Assembly: GCF_963662735.1 (NCBI RefSeq)
Contig: NZ_OY759744.1
Span: 2,522,153-2,586,152, forward strand
Source: an uncultured Methanoregula sp.
GTDB taxonomy: Archaea; Halobacteriota; Methanomicrobia; Methanomicrobiales; Methanospirillaceae
DNA length: 64,000 bases
Direction: 5' to 3'
The stretch's first letter is position 1. Every line of letters begins with the position of its first letter. Position numbers and translations under genes: made by a program. The notes below the pieces were generated by a model. The model did not search any database and was not told the DNA's origin. It worked only from the letters and a program-made list of their open reading frames with translations. Positions 34,800-42,962 of this stretch are shown here, piece by piece.

Positions 34800-36215
34800 T
34801 CAGCCTTCACTCTCCCGGATCTTAGCATTCCTGTAGAGGTCCAGTGCTGCAATCCCCCCGATTGTTGCCACGACAAGCGCAACTCCGGACAGGGCAAGAA
34901 TATACAGGAGTCCGACAGCGATCCACGCTCCGCCTGGGGGCGAATACGAAGTGTACATCTGGCCGGCATCCCACCACACCTGATCAACCCCGGAAAACCG
35001 GAAGAGCAGGAATACAAGTGAGGCAGCGAATACTACCATTCCAAGGCCAAGAACGCAGGCAGCCACTTCACCCCAGATCTTCTTCATCAGGGTAAACGAT
35101 CCATAAACCGATTCCTTCAGGCTCTTCCCCTCAAGCACGATGAGGGGGACTACAAACAGGGTAATGACGAACAGGAGTACGGTGATTGCAGAAAGGATCA
35201 GGGTATCCCCGAGCGCAAAGCCGATTAACCACCAATCCCTGCCAAGTGGCAGGCTGGCAATGCTAAAATCCGGCGGGAGCAGGTAGTTCATGGCATAGTT
35301 GAAAGGGAACTGGCTGAGCACGCCGGAGAGGAATTCGCGGAGTGCCGGGTTCAGCAGATTGGAATATTGGCTGGCGACGAAGAGCAAAGTGCCGGCGAGT
35401 GCCACGACCACTGACCACCCGGTAAGAGGCCGTACGTATTTTTTTGCCCGTGCAAGTCCCTGGAAGAATGAGACAGGACGGTCTTTCTTTGATGAGATGT
35501 TCAAAACAAGACCCGCAAGTAAGAATACCAGGCAGAAAACGGTCAGGAGCTCGACTGCAAATGTCAGGACAAGCGAGGTGAGCAAACGGGCAACGTACGG
35601 ATCGACAGAGGAATCAACGAAGAGCAGCCACCGGGGGTTGCGAACAAAAAGTTCCCCCTGGATCATGATGGGATGAACGAAGATCTGAATCCCTGCGAGT
35701 GACGAGACCACGGATCCCCCGGTGAGAGGTATCAGGTATTTTTTCGCCCGTTCGAGTCCCCGGAAGAATGAGACAGGACGGTCTTTCTTTGATGAAATGC
35801 TCAGGACAAGACCCGCCAGGATAAATCCCAGGCAGAAAAGCGCCAGGGACCCGATCACGAATGTGAGGACAAGCGACGGGAGTAAACGGATAGAATCAGC
35901 ATCAAAGAAGAACCGCCCGTCTGAGGATGAGGGGAATACGACGAGCCCCGCGTAGGCGATAAGGTTCCCGGCCAGAACAACTCCGACCAGGAGCGAGAAC
36001 CAGAGGAGCTGCCGGTTATGGATCAGGGTTTTCGTTCCCGACAGGGCGGCCCCGATTCCCCGCCGGAATGTTCCCGGTCCGCCGGCCCCGCCATCCGGGC
36101 TCCCCTCAATCTCAGGTTCACGCGGATCATTGATACCTGTCCCTGAGGCACGGAACACCGGTGCTTTCCGGCACAGGCCGAGCCAGTGTTCAGCAATTTC
36201 AGATACCCGGGTCAT
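34800..36215 (-). CDS. Multi-pass membrane protein with internal duplication
   Basis: 471 aa, about eight to ten TM helices, cytosolic N-terminal Pro/Gly linker. An 85-residue unit is repeated: SLVLTF...LAGLVLSISSKKDRPVSFF then RGLERAKKYLIPLTG, and again with SLVLTF...LAGLVLNISSKKDRPVSFF then QGLARAKKYVRPLTG. The neighbouring paralog has one unit. Its ATG overlaps the upstream gene's stop (ATGA), so the two are translationally coupled. The family resembles uncharacterised archaeal DUF membrane proteins; it may be a channel or stress protein. No enzyme motif. Confidence 0.75.
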   Translation of the reverse strand: MTRVSEIAEHWLGLCRKAPVFRASGTGINDPREPEIEGSPDGGAGGPGTFRRGIGAALSGTKTLIHNRQLLWFSLLVGVVLAGNLIAYAGLVVFPSSSDGRFFFDADSIRLLPSLVLTFVIGSLALFCLGFILAGLVLSISSKKDRPVSFFRGLERAKKYLIPLTGGSVVSSLAGIQIFVHPIMIQGELFVRNPRWLLFVDSSVDPYVARLLTSLVLTFAVELLTVFCLVFLLAGLVLNISSKKDRPVSFFQGLARAKKYVRPLTGWSVVVALAGTLLFVASQYSNLLNPALREFLSGVLSQFPFNYAMNYLLPPDFSIASLPLGRDWWLIGFALGDTLILSAITVLLFVITLFVVPLIVLEGKSLKESVYGSFTLMKKIWGEVAACVLGLGMVVFAASLVFLLFRFSGVDQVWWDAGQMYTSYSPPGGAWIAVGLLYILALSGVALVVATIGGIAALDLYRNAKIRESEG

Positions 36216-37309
36216 TTTGCGCTCTCCCGGATCTTTGCATCCTTATAGAGTTCCAGTGTTGCGATCCCTCCAATGGTTGCCGCGATAAAAATAAAGATGG
36301 TCAGGGCAATGACGTACAGAAGTCCAAAACCGATCCACGCATCGCCGGGCCGGGTAGACTGAATTTGGTTCCCTGTAACGTGATCGATACCGGTAAACTG
36401 GAAGAAGAAGAACGTGAGCAGGGAGACGAACACGATAATTCCCAGGACGAGGAGAGATGCGGCTACTTCATTCCGGATATTTTTCATCAGGGCAAACGAT
36501 CCAAAGACCGCTTCCTTCAGGGGTTTCTTCTCCAGTACGAGTTGTGGCACGACAAACAGGGTCACGGCAAACAGGAGAATGTTGATCACAGAAAGGAGTA
36601 TTGAATATACGAGCCCGACCTTGAATAATTCTAAAAACCGGGAAAATGTCCCATACGGGATGTAGGTATTCGGGTCGAGGGACCAGCTGAAGGGAAACAG
36701 ATGGAGATCGTTGAGCAGGATTCCCCAGAGTTCCCCGAAGATGTTAAAAGGCTGGTACCACGCGGGTCGCAGCAGGTCCATGTGCAGGCCAAGAGAAAAG
36801 AGGAGGGTGCCTGTGAGCGCAATGATCACGGACCATCCGGCGAGAGGTTTCAGATAGTGTGCAGCCAGCCCTTGTCCATGAAAGAATGAGATAGGCCCGC
36901 TTTTCTTTGAAGAGAGGCTTATGACGAGGCCCGCAAGCAGGAATACCAGGCAGAAGACCGTAGGGAACTCGACGAGAAACGTGATGAGGGGCGATGCGAT
37001 CAAAACGTTCTCGCCATTGTTACTGCCGGCGACCATGAGGACACCCTGGGCGAGGAAGTGCCCGGCCATGACGAGGCCGGCGAGGATCGTAAACCAGAAG
37101 AGTTGCCGGTTCCGGATCAGGGTTTTCGATCCTGATATGAGGATCCCCACACCCTGTCGCATCGTTCCTGCCCCTCCGGCCCCGCCATCCGGCTGGCCGT
37201 CAAGGACCGGCTCAGGCTGATCGCGGATAGCTGTCCCCGTGGTATGGACCAGGGGGGCTCTCCGGCAAAGGCCCAGCCATATGTCTGAAATCTTCGATAA
37301 CCGTGTCAT
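36212..37309 (-). CDS. Multi-pass membrane protein, paralog of downstream gene
   Basis: 365 aa. The same start (MTRLSKISDIWLGLCRRAPL), the same glycine linker (GGAGGAGTMRQG), one copy of the LAGLVISLSSKKSGPISFF unit, and the same end (GGIATLELYKDAKIRES). It overlaps the regulator upstream and the membrane gene downstream by four bases each, so three genes form a tight operon. Function unknown; the regulator probably controls expression of both membrane proteins. Confidence 0.75.
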   Translation of the reverse strand: MTRLSKISDIWLGLCRRAPLVHTTGTAIRDQPEPVLDGQPDGGAGGAGTMRQGVGILISGSKTLIRNRQLFWFTILAGLVMAGHFLAQGVLMVAGSNNGENVLIASPLITFLVEFPTVFCLVFLLAGLVISLSSKKSGPISFFHGQGLAAHYLKPLAGWSVIIALTGTLLFSLGLHMDLLRPAWYQPFNIFGELWGILLNDLHLFPFSWSLDPNTYIPYGTFSRFLELFKVGLVYSILLSVINILLFAVTLFVVPQLVLEKKPLKEAVFGSFALMKNIRNEVAASLLVLGIIVFVSLLTFFFFQFTGIDHVTGNQIQSTRPGDAWIGFGLLYVIALTIFIFIAATIGGIATLELYKDAKIRESAK

Positions 37310-37755
37310 CCCGCACTCTCCCGGATCTTTGCAAGCAGTTCCTCTGCCATCGTTGTCGGGTCGGCAGTTTTCTCAATTTTGATCCCGAGTTCTGATGCAA
37401 AATCCCAGATGAATTCGATGCACCGGGTGAACTCATCGCATGACCCGCAGTCGCCGTCATGTTCGTACCAGACCTGCATGCCATGCTTCTCCGAGACAAA
37501 GATGAATGCGTCCGTCTGGAACGGGATGGACCGCCCGGACAGGACACCCCGTTCCACATCGATCTTTTCAATCTGGATCCGGTTTGCCTGCGCCATCTCC
37601 CGCAGCGAGGATTCAATCTTCCTGTCCATAGCAAGGAGTGCCTGCGATACACCCTGCCGTGTAATGCCGACCTCACCTGCAATAGAGACATTCTGCATCC
37701 CGCTGCGACGCATCTTCCAGAACCCGAACTGTTTTTCGTTCATGGGAAGGAACAT
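37306..37755 (-). CDS. Tfx-like helix-turn-helix regulator
   Basis: 149 aa. The N-terminus has an HTH of the Tfx/sigma-70 region 4 type (NEKQFGFWKMRRSGMQNVSI, AGEVGITRQGVSQAL) followed by a coiled helix and a C-terminal alpha/beta domain with CGSCDEFTRC, a possible metal or redox site. It starts the three-gene operon. The ATG at 37755 is two bases from an inverted repeat (TGTAAAT/ATTTACA), so the regulator probably controls its own promoter. An alternative start is at 37743 (MNEKQ). Confidence 0.7.
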   Translation of the reverse strand: MFLPMNEKQFGFWKMRRSGMQNVSIAGEVGITRQGVSQALLAMDRKIESSLREMAQANRIQIEKIDVERGVLSGRSIPFQTDAFIFVSEKHGMQVWYEHDGDCGSCDEFTRCIEFIWDFASELGIKIEKTADPTTMAEELLAKIRESAG

Positions 37756-37756
37756 A

Positions 37757-37790
37757 TGTAAATGTATGGATATTTACAATATAAAATTAT
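37757..37790 (-). promoter_or_regulatory. Operator-like inverted repeat and TATA box of the Tfx-like operon
   Basis: TGTAAAT (37757-37763) and ATTTACA (37772-37778) are mirrored around 8 bases, between the TATA-like TTTATATT (about 37780-37788, minus strand) and the ATG at 37755. A bound protein would block transcription start. Confidence 0.6.
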
Positions 37791-38055
37791 CCGGGTTTGC
37801 CGGCACCAGAGTATGCCAGCCCATCATGGCCGATGCACACGAAATGCAAGGAGTCCCCCACCGCGATCCGATCGGCTGGGGGCAAGGGGGAGATTGCCGG
37901 GAAATCCTGATGTCGGGGGTTTGCCCAGCGGGGATTCGGGAAGTGGGAAGAATCGTAATGGTCATAATTATGGATTTGGCCATATCACGCAGTGATGCCC
38001 GACACTCAAAACGCCTGCCCGTGTTTGACTTATTTCCGGAAGCGAAAGGTACTCA

Positions 38056-38271
38056 GTGAGAAATTGTATAAATAGAGAAATATATTTTGGTTATGGACGA
38101 CTTGAGGTTGTCCCAAAAGAAAGGACGGGTTCACCAAGCGACGAACTTTGTGTTGAAGGGTCTGCACTCAATACTCATGAGTACTCATCACTTTCGTATC
38201 ATGGCGATGCAGATCATAATAATGCAGGGGCGATCAATGCAGTAAAGAGTATTATTGCCTCAATTACCTAA
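38056..38271 (+). CDS. Possible 71-aa acidic protein
   Basis: GTG start, AAAGG upstream. The C-terminal half (SLSYHGDADHNNAGAINAVK) looks protein-like, but a strong TATA box (GTATAAATAG) lies inside the first codons, so the 5' part may be promoter sequence for the next gene and the frame may be a remnant. The preceding 37791-38055 contains only decayed repeat sequence (CGCGATCCGATCGG and TTTGCCCAGCGGGGATT, also found near 46.7 and 56.4 kb). Confidence 0.35.
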   Translation: MRNCINREIYFGYGRLEVVPKERTGSPSDELCVEGSALNTHEYSSLSYHGDADHNNAGAINAVKSIIASIT

Positions 38272-38292
38272 TTTTTTTTAGGAGAGTTCCTG

Positions 38293-38682
38293 ATGCCCTC
38301 AATGAAACTGCGATATAAAATTGTCATTATCTTCATACTGGCGGTATTGCTCTTCCTGTTGTATGTCCACTTGCATGGAATCCGGGCAGGTCAATCAACT
38401 CTCCAGGCATATCCCATCACTCTCTATCCCAACGGCAGTGGAACTTCGTTGATTTGGAAGTATATTGATAAAACGCAGATTGAGAATGCCACTCACCTTA
38501 CTGACAGGGATTTTGAAAAGTATCCGGCCCTTGCCGAGGTTTTGACAGGAGAACGTTCAATCTTCAGGTATTTTTCAAAGATGGGGGGTGTTGATCAGGA
38601 AGAATTCGAGATTCTCTGGAAACAGTATAATGTCTCTGAATACAAGGGCGAATATTACTTTATGCTGCCTATGCGTCACTGA
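38293..38682 (+). CDS. Membrane-anchored hypothetical protein (129 aa)
   Basis: AGGAGAG lies just before the ATG. N-terminal TM helix (IVIIFILAVLLFLLYVHLHG), then an extracellular segment with the acidic, aromatic motif ATHLTDRDFEKYPALAEVL and EYYFMLPM. The pattern resembles small exported regulators, but no family is recognised. A TATA box (GTATAAATAG, about 38066) may drive it. Confidence 0.65.
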   Translation: MPSMKLRYKIVIIFILAVLLFLLYVHLHGIRAGQSTLQAYPITLYPNGSGTSLIWKYIDKTQIENATHLTDRDFEKYPALAEVLTGERSIFRYFSKMGGVDQEEFEILWKQYNVSEYKGEYYFMLPMRH

Positions 38683-38869
38683 GGGAAGGCAGTGAATTCC
38701 GGGAGAGGCGATAGATACTCTTCGCCCCTGTGGGGCTCAATTACCTTTAGTCTGCCCGGCGGGGATTTGGTGAGGGGGCCGGGCGACACCGGAAGGAGAT
38801 AACGCGGGATGGCCATAAACTCTCTTAAATATTGGAATCAAATATCAGTATACAGATAGGTGAGCGGAT

Positions 38870-39088
38870 ATGGATTTCAAAATCGCAATCGAACAGGACG
38901 AGGATGGCTGGTTCATCGTCACCGTTCCGGCACTTCCCGGCTGTGTCTCCCAGGGAAAGACCGAGGAGGAGGCTAAGAAGAATATTGCCGAAGCCATAGA
39001 ACTGCATCTTTCCGCTCTCGCCCGTGATGGCATTCCGCTCTATCACCGCCCGGGTATCAAAGAAACTTTCGTGGCCGTTGATATATGA
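38870..39088 (+). CDS. hicB: HicB-type antitoxin
   Basis: 72 aa: FKIAIEQDEDGWFIVTVPAL and PGCVSQGKTEEEAKKNIAEA are the HicB pseudo-RNase H fold signature. It neutralises HicA. ATG overlaps none upstream; GGTGAGCGG precedes it and a TATA-like CTTAAATATT lies at about 38824. The antitoxin-first order and 4-base overlap with hicA are typical. The short form lacks a C-terminal DNA-binding domain, so any autoregulation may be indirect. Confidence 0.92.
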   Translation: MDFKIAIEQDEDGWFIVTVPALPGCVSQGKTEEEAKKNIAEAIELHLSALARDGIPLYHRPGIKETFVAVDI

Positions 39089-39306
39089 CGGATAAACTTC
39101 CCATCTTATCCGGAAAGGATGTAGTAAAAGCACTTGGAAAACTGGGCTATACAATAAACGACCAGAAAGGAAGTCATATCCACCTCAGGCATCCGGTCCG
39201 GAGACCGCTGACAATTCCCAACCACCCGGAAATTGCCCGGGGGACGTTAAGGATCATCATTAAGGATGCGGATCTCACCGTTGAAAAATTCCTGGAGTTG
39301 CTGTGA
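39085..39306 (+). CDS. hicA: HicA-type mRNA interferase toxin
   Basis: 73 aa: LSGKDVVKALGKLGY, QKGSHIHLRHPVRRPLTIPNH and GTLRIIIKDADLTVEKFLELL show the dsRBD-like HicA fold with the catalytic His in GSHIHLRH. HicA cleaves mRNA and is held by HicB. Overlaps hicB (ATGA) and the next small ORF (GTGA). Confidence 0.92.
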   Translation: MTDKLPILSGKDVVKALGKLGYTINDQKGSHIHLRHPVRRPLTIPNHPEIARGTLRIIIKDADLTVEKFLELL

Positions 39307-39461
39307 GTCCTGACGATGCAATCCGGTTCCCCCGGATCTACGAGACCGGGAGCGGCGATTACACCAAAGAGCGACAGGAATGGTTACCGGATAATCTCGA
39401 TATGGTAAAGAGCGATCTGCTTGAGCGGGAGAAAAAACGGAAGACCAGGAAACAGGGTTGA
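39303..39461 (+). CDS. Small charged protein coupled to hicA and a YgiT-like gene
   Basis: 52 aa, GTG start overlapping the hicA stop (GTGA), stop 14 nt before the YgiT-like gene. Reads SPDDAIRFPRIYETGSGDYT and ends LLEREKKRKTRKQG. The tight coupling on both sides supports it. YgiT-type zinc fingers are often paired with a small toxin just upstream, so this could be a cut-down toxin or an unrelated linker protein (inference). Confidence 0.6.
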   Translation: MSPDDAIRFPRIYETGSGDYTKERQEWLPDNLDMVKSDLLEREKKRKTRKQG

Positions 39462-39474
39462 TCATACCATTCCT

Positions 39475-39717
39475 ATGAAGTGCGTCATCTGTAAACACGG
39501 CGAGACCAGAGAGGGCACGACCACGGTCACGTTTGACCGGGACGGTATGACCCTTGTCGTGAAAGATGTTCCCGCCCAGGTCTGCACAAACTGCGGTGAG
39601 GATTACGTGGACGAGCATATCGCCCACGAGATCCTAGCTATCGCCAAACGGATGGCAAAGAGCGGGGCACAGGTCGATGTACGAAGGTACGTTGCTGGCT
39701 CTGCCCTGCCGTGCTGA
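39475..39717 (+). CDS. YgiT/MqsA-like zinc-finger protein
   Basis: 80 aa: MKCVICKHGET...CTNCGEDYVDE gives two CxxC pairs, the zinc-binding part of MqsA/YgiT antitoxins, followed by IAHEILAIAKRMAKSG. The DNA-binding HTH of full MqsA is missing, common for archaeal versions. Part of the four-gene run hicB-hicA-52aa-ygiT. Confidence 0.8.
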   Translation: MKCVICKHGETREGTTTVTFDRDGMTLVVKDVPAQVCTNCGEDYVDEHIAHEILAIAKRMAKSGAQVDVRRYVAGSALPC

Positions 39718-39738
39718 TGAATTTTCTTTTTTCCTGCT

Positions 39739-39978
39739 TCACATACCGAGGAACTTCAGCAATCCATACACCAGAAAAGCAGGCCAGAGAATCGCTTTAA
39801 TGATTCCCAGGATTCCTCCCAGCAGGCTCGTTGCCGTCGTGAGATAATACCAGAGGGCTCCAAGGAAGCCCAGTCCGTACAGTGCGCCTCCCGACCCGTG
39901 GCAACACATATGCTTCATCATGTGAGTTCCGGATCCGCACCAGTTTTTCGTGCCCTGCTCAGATGTTTCCGTGTCCAT
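39739..39978 (-). CDS. Small membrane protein with Cys/His segment
   Basis: 79 aa starting MDTETSEQG at the ATG 39978 (a TTG start would add only three residues). A short soluble part with CGSGTHMMKHMCCHGSGG (possible metal site) leads to two TM helices (LGFLGALWYYLTTATSLLGG, IIKAILWPAFLVYGLLKFLG). An AT-rich box (about 40010-40020) lies upstream. Function unknown; convergent with the toxin-antitoxin block. Confidence 0.65.
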   Translation of the reverse strand: MDTETSEQGTKNWCGSGTHMMKHMCCHGSGGALYGLGFLGALWYYLTTATSLLGGILGIIKAILWPAFLVYGLLKFLGM

Positions 39979-40243
39979 GTCTCTCAACTCACAGAATTTT
40001 ATCTTCTTTTTGAATATAAAAGAAGCAGGTGATTTTTTGGTTCTCTTTTTTTAAATCAGCAGTCACCCCGGTTTTCAGCCGGGCATGCGGGGAGAAAAGA
40101 GGGCCTGTTTTGGGGATCGGGATTTGGGGGGCGCCGGGGAGAGTGGGAGAAAGGGGCGCCGGGAACTCGGGCAGGAGAGCGATGCGTTATACCGGATTTT
40201 ATTTTCCCAATATTGATAATGCAGGAAAATAATCTATCACCGT

Positions 40244-41449
40244 ATGAAAATTCGTTTTCAGTCCTCTGTTTTTTTACTCATTGGATTGGTCATAATTTCA
40301 GGTTGTATTTCATCCCACCAGGCCGTTTCGCCATCACCGGTATTTCATTCAAATACAACAATAACACCAGTGACTTCAACAACACAGGTATCAACAGCCA
40401 CAACACAAATCCCGTCCCTGGTACCAACATCCGGTAATCCTGATTTCAGGACGAAGGGCTCCGTTGATAAAACGTATTACTATATTGTTGATGGGAATGC
40501 CGGGTATATTCCGCTCAAAGTTTATACCGGGGTTAATGAATACATTGAATCGTTTGGGGACATCTATACTCACGACGATTATAATCAAATTATTGATAAT
40601 GAGGCCCAGCGTGAATATACCCGCCCGCTGGTAAAAAATATCCAATCTGCTGCGAAAAACCCGGATGACGATGCACGGATTGCAATCAGCCTGGTGCAGC
40701 ATATAAAATACGATGCCAATTCCATCAATGAAATCCAGGTAAACCAGTCTGAGCCGGGGAAATATATCGGGCGTTATCCATATACGATTCTCTACCAGAA
40801 CTGGGGCGGGATCTGCGGGGAGAAATCGTTTCTTCTTGCACTCATTTTAAAGGATCTCGGATATGAAGTCGCTTTGCTCCAATTCGACGATATACACCAT
40901 ATGGCCGTTGGTGTGAAAGTTCCTTCTGAATATGCCTATGGCAATACCGGATATGCCCTGATTGAAAGTACTGCTCCGGAAATTCCAGCCTGTTACGAAT
41001 ATTCCGTTGATGGATATAAGACAAGGATGTCCACATTGAGTCCATCAAAAATTATTAAAATATCTGATGGAAAGGCATTCAATTCGATAAGCAGGGAATT
41101 TGCCGATGCCCGGGTTCAAAGTACAATCGACCTGGCATGGATGGAAGTGATAACTGCCAATAACAACGTAACTGCTGACATAAAAAAATTAAACGAGTTG
41201 AAGTCTGTGGCAGAATACTGGCATGGTCAATTACACTACGATGGGAGAGGCAATCTCATTTATGACGACAATTATCAGAAATTTGTCTTGGCTTCAGGGG
41301 AATACAATGCATATTATGAAGATCATTATTTACCGGATTACAAGAGGCTGGAGACGCTCTATGAAAAATTCCAGGATATCTATCTGCCCAAACAAAAGCT
41401 GCTCAATGAAAAGTACGGATTAACTGCAGGATACAATGTCGGTTTATGA
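40244..41449 (+). CDS. Transglutaminase-like lipoprotein, copy 2 (catalytic Cys present)
   Basis: 401 aa. Lipobox VIISGC, Ser/Thr-rich linker, then DDDARIAISLVQHIKYD, WGGICGEKSFLLALILKDLGY (C191), DDIHHMAVGVKV (His about 219-220) and TGYALIESTAPEIP. Close homolog of the 22270 gene. A C-terminal helical extension of about 120 residues (WHGQLHYDGRGNLIYDDNYQ, LYEKFQDIYLPKQKLL) is unique to this copy. AT-richer than its neighbours. Surface located; substrate unknown. Upstream, 39988-40243 carries a fragment of the GGCCTGTTTTGGGGATCGGG repeat. Confidence 0.85.
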   Translation: MKIRFQSSVFLLIGLVIISGCISSHQAVSPSPVFHSNTTITPVTSTTQVSTATTQIPSLVPTSGNPDFRTKGSVDKTYYYIVDGNAGYIPLKVYTGVNEYIESFGDIYTHDDYNQIIDNEAQREYTRPLVKNIQSAAKNPDDDARIAISLVQHIKYDANSINEIQVNQSEPGKYIGRYPYTILYQNWGGICGEKSFLLALILKDLGYEVALLQFDDIHHMAVGVKVPSEYAYGNTGYALIESTAPEIPACYEYSVDGYKTRMSTLSPSKIIKISDGKAFNSISREFADARVQSTIDLAWMEVITANNNVTADIKKLNELKSVAEYWHGQLHYDGRGNLIYDDNYQKFVLASGEYNAYYEDHYLPDYKRLETLYEKFQDIYLPKQKLLNEKYGLTAGYNVGL

Positions 41450-41560
41450 GAACGTGAGATCAATTAAAAGTCCATGAATCTTGTACTCACGATGAATTTT
41501 CGTTCGAAATGATACACAGATATTTTTATTCTCACTATTTTTCCCCGTTAAAGAAACACA

Positions 41561-41590
41561 AATCCGGTGAAGTGGCCACGCAAGAAACGC
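41561..41590 (+). repeat. 30-bp exact repeat, copy 1 (with 56091-56120)
   Basis: AATCCGGTGAAGTGGCCACG continues to CAAGAAACGC and is identical to 56091-56120; both are followed within 15 bases by GGCCTGCCCCCC. It borders the GC-hairpin repeat at 56 kb, so this is probably a fragment of the same element left beside the ABC permease gene. Confidence 0.85.
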
Positions 41591-41691
41591 CGGGGGGCCT
41601 GCCCCCCTTTGGGGAGGAACCGGTCGATCCTATCCCGGCAATCCGGGTCTGTCGGCAGATCCGGGAACGAACGACCGGTTCCCGGATCCGG

Positions 41692-42441
41692 TCACTTCAT
41701 CTTCCGGAAGAGATACGCCCCGGCAATGGTCGATGCAATACAGAATCCGCCGATCACGGCAAGGCAGATCACGGGGTGGATCTGCGACACCCCCGTCAGC
41801 CCGTACCGCATGCCTTCCACCCCGTAGGTCAGCGGATCGATGAGCGTGAGAGGGGCTGCCCACGAGGGCAGCGAGCTGATGGGGAAGATCGCTCCCGACA
41901 ACCCGAAGATGGGGAGCATGACAAAGTTCATGATCAGCTGGAAGCCGGTCGTGTCCTCCATGCGGGAGGCGATCGCAATACCGAATGCCGTAAACCCGAT
42001 GCCGGTGAGCGCCATGAAAAACAGGGTCACCACGATACCGGCCGGGGTGTGGATTTGGAGGCCGAGGAGGAGCAGGGCCGGGATGAGGATGCAGCACCCC
42101 TGCAGGACCGCGTTCGTTGCTCCGCCGGCGGTCTGCCCCGCCATGATCTCCAGCCGCGTTACCGGGGCAACAAGGATTGCTTTCAGGACTCCGAACTTCC
42201 GGTCCCAGAGGATCTGGACCCCGGATCCCACGGCGGTGAACATGACGCTCATGGTCACCATCCCCGGGACGAGGAAGAGGAGATAGTCGCCGCCAAGGCC
42301 CGGGATGGTCACGACATTGTTCAGCCCGATACCGAGAAAGAGAAGGACAAAAAACGGCATCAGGACGCTGCCGATAACACCGCTCCGCGAGCGGAAGAAC
42401 CGCTTCATGGACCGGAGCCAGATGGCGTACACGATATTCAT
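41692..42441 (-). CDS. ABC-2 type transporter permease
   Basis: 249 aa, six TM helices: GVIGSVLMPFFVLLFLGIGL near the start, SVMFTAVGSGVQILWDRKFG, LKAILVAPVTRLEIM and GAIFPISSLPSWAAPLTLIDPLTYGV. This is the DrrB-like daunorubicin/multidrug exporter permease signature. The ATPase that normally precedes it is absent within 4 kb, so it must pair with one elsewhere or be an orphan. A recurrent palindromic promoter element lies about 150 nt upstream. Confidence 0.88.
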   Translation of the reverse strand: MNIVYAIWLRSMKRFFRSRSGVIGSVLMPFFVLLFLGIGLNNVVTIPGLGGDYLLFLVPGMVTMSVMFTAVGSGVQILWDRKFGVLKAILVAPVTRLEIMAGQTAGGATNAVLQGCCILIPALLLLGLQIHTPAGIVVTLFFMALTGIGFTAFGIAIASRMEDTTGFQLIMNFVMLPIFGLSGAIFPISSLPSWAAPLTLIDPLTYGVEGMRYGLTGVSQIHPVICLAVIGGFCIASTIAGAYLFRKMK

Positions 42442-42587
42442 GGTATCAGTGCCCCTCCCCCTGCCCGGATTCAGACAGGGGGTCAGGGTTTTTCAACAGC
42501 AATACCCGATGCGTGCACAGCGCACGCGATTATCACAGATCCAACAGTACCAGTGGCACATAGTATCAGGATATCGTTCCATGGCTC

Positions 42588-42621
42588 AATATATCTGGCG
42601 ATGAATGAAAAAAAAATTGCA
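42588..42621 (-). promoter_or_regulatory. Recurrent palindromic promoter element (copy g)
   Basis: Minus strand ACTGCAATT then TTTTTTCATTCATCGCC leads to AGATATATTG (42588-42596). One core base differs (CATTC for CACTC). It points to the ABC-2 permease. Confidence 0.6.
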
Positions 42622-42692
42622 GTTATTTTTCCGCTGTTCTGCGAACGCTATCTGAAAACCGGATCGTATGCCGGACTTCTGATCGGTCGCAG

Positions 42693-42818
42693 ATGATCCT
42701 TGCCGCAACCAGGCCCAACTCCATAAAAAGAAAGATCCGGCTCGCATTATTCGATCTGGGCATTGGCAGAAGAGCTGCCGGTTTTCCCTTTGTCTTCTGG
42801 CTGAATAAGAAAAAATGA
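42693..42818 (+). CDS. Small protein with RKIRLALFDLGIG motif, copy 2
   Basis: 41 aa: MILAATRPNSIKRKIRLALF then DLGIGRRAAGFPFVFW and NKKK. Homolog of 11784-11954. The alignment begins at its ATG, which suggests 41-43 residues is the core protein and that copy 1 has an extra N-terminus or another start. The next ORF starts one base after its stop. Strongly cationic with a hydrophobic centre. Confidence 0.6.
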   Translation: MILAATRPNSIKRKIRLALFDLGIGRRAAGFPFVFWLNKKK

Positions 42819-42819
42819 G

Positions 42820-42927
42820 ATGGATAACGTGCCGGAGTCCATTACCCGGCAACAGTCATCCCGGCTCAAGTCTGGCGGGGATATCCGCATCACCGATGGT
42901 GTGCTGACAGCCACTGACGAATGCTAA
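42820..42927 (+). CDS. Possible 35-aa peptide coupled to the previous small ORF
   Basis: ATG one base after the previous TGA; reads MDNVPESITRQQSSRLKSGG then DIRITDGVLTATDEC. The tight junction suggests translational coupling. Copy 1 of the preceding family is also followed by a short ORF (34 codons at 11968), but the two do not align. No function can be assigned. Confidence 0.35.
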   Translation: MDNVPESITRQQSSRLKSGGDIRITDGVLTATDEC

Positions 42928-42962
42928 TGTTAAATTACCATGTGATACGAAAATTACTACCA

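Noticed and set aside
38809..38859. 16-codon leader ORF with AAGGAG before hicB
   Set aside because: Contains the likely hicB TATA box, so it would not be on the hicB transcript; probably chance.
41509..42696. 395-codon plus-strand ORF
   Set aside because: Antisense shadow of the ABC-2 permease; charged low-complexity product, and the opposite strand gives a clear membrane protein.
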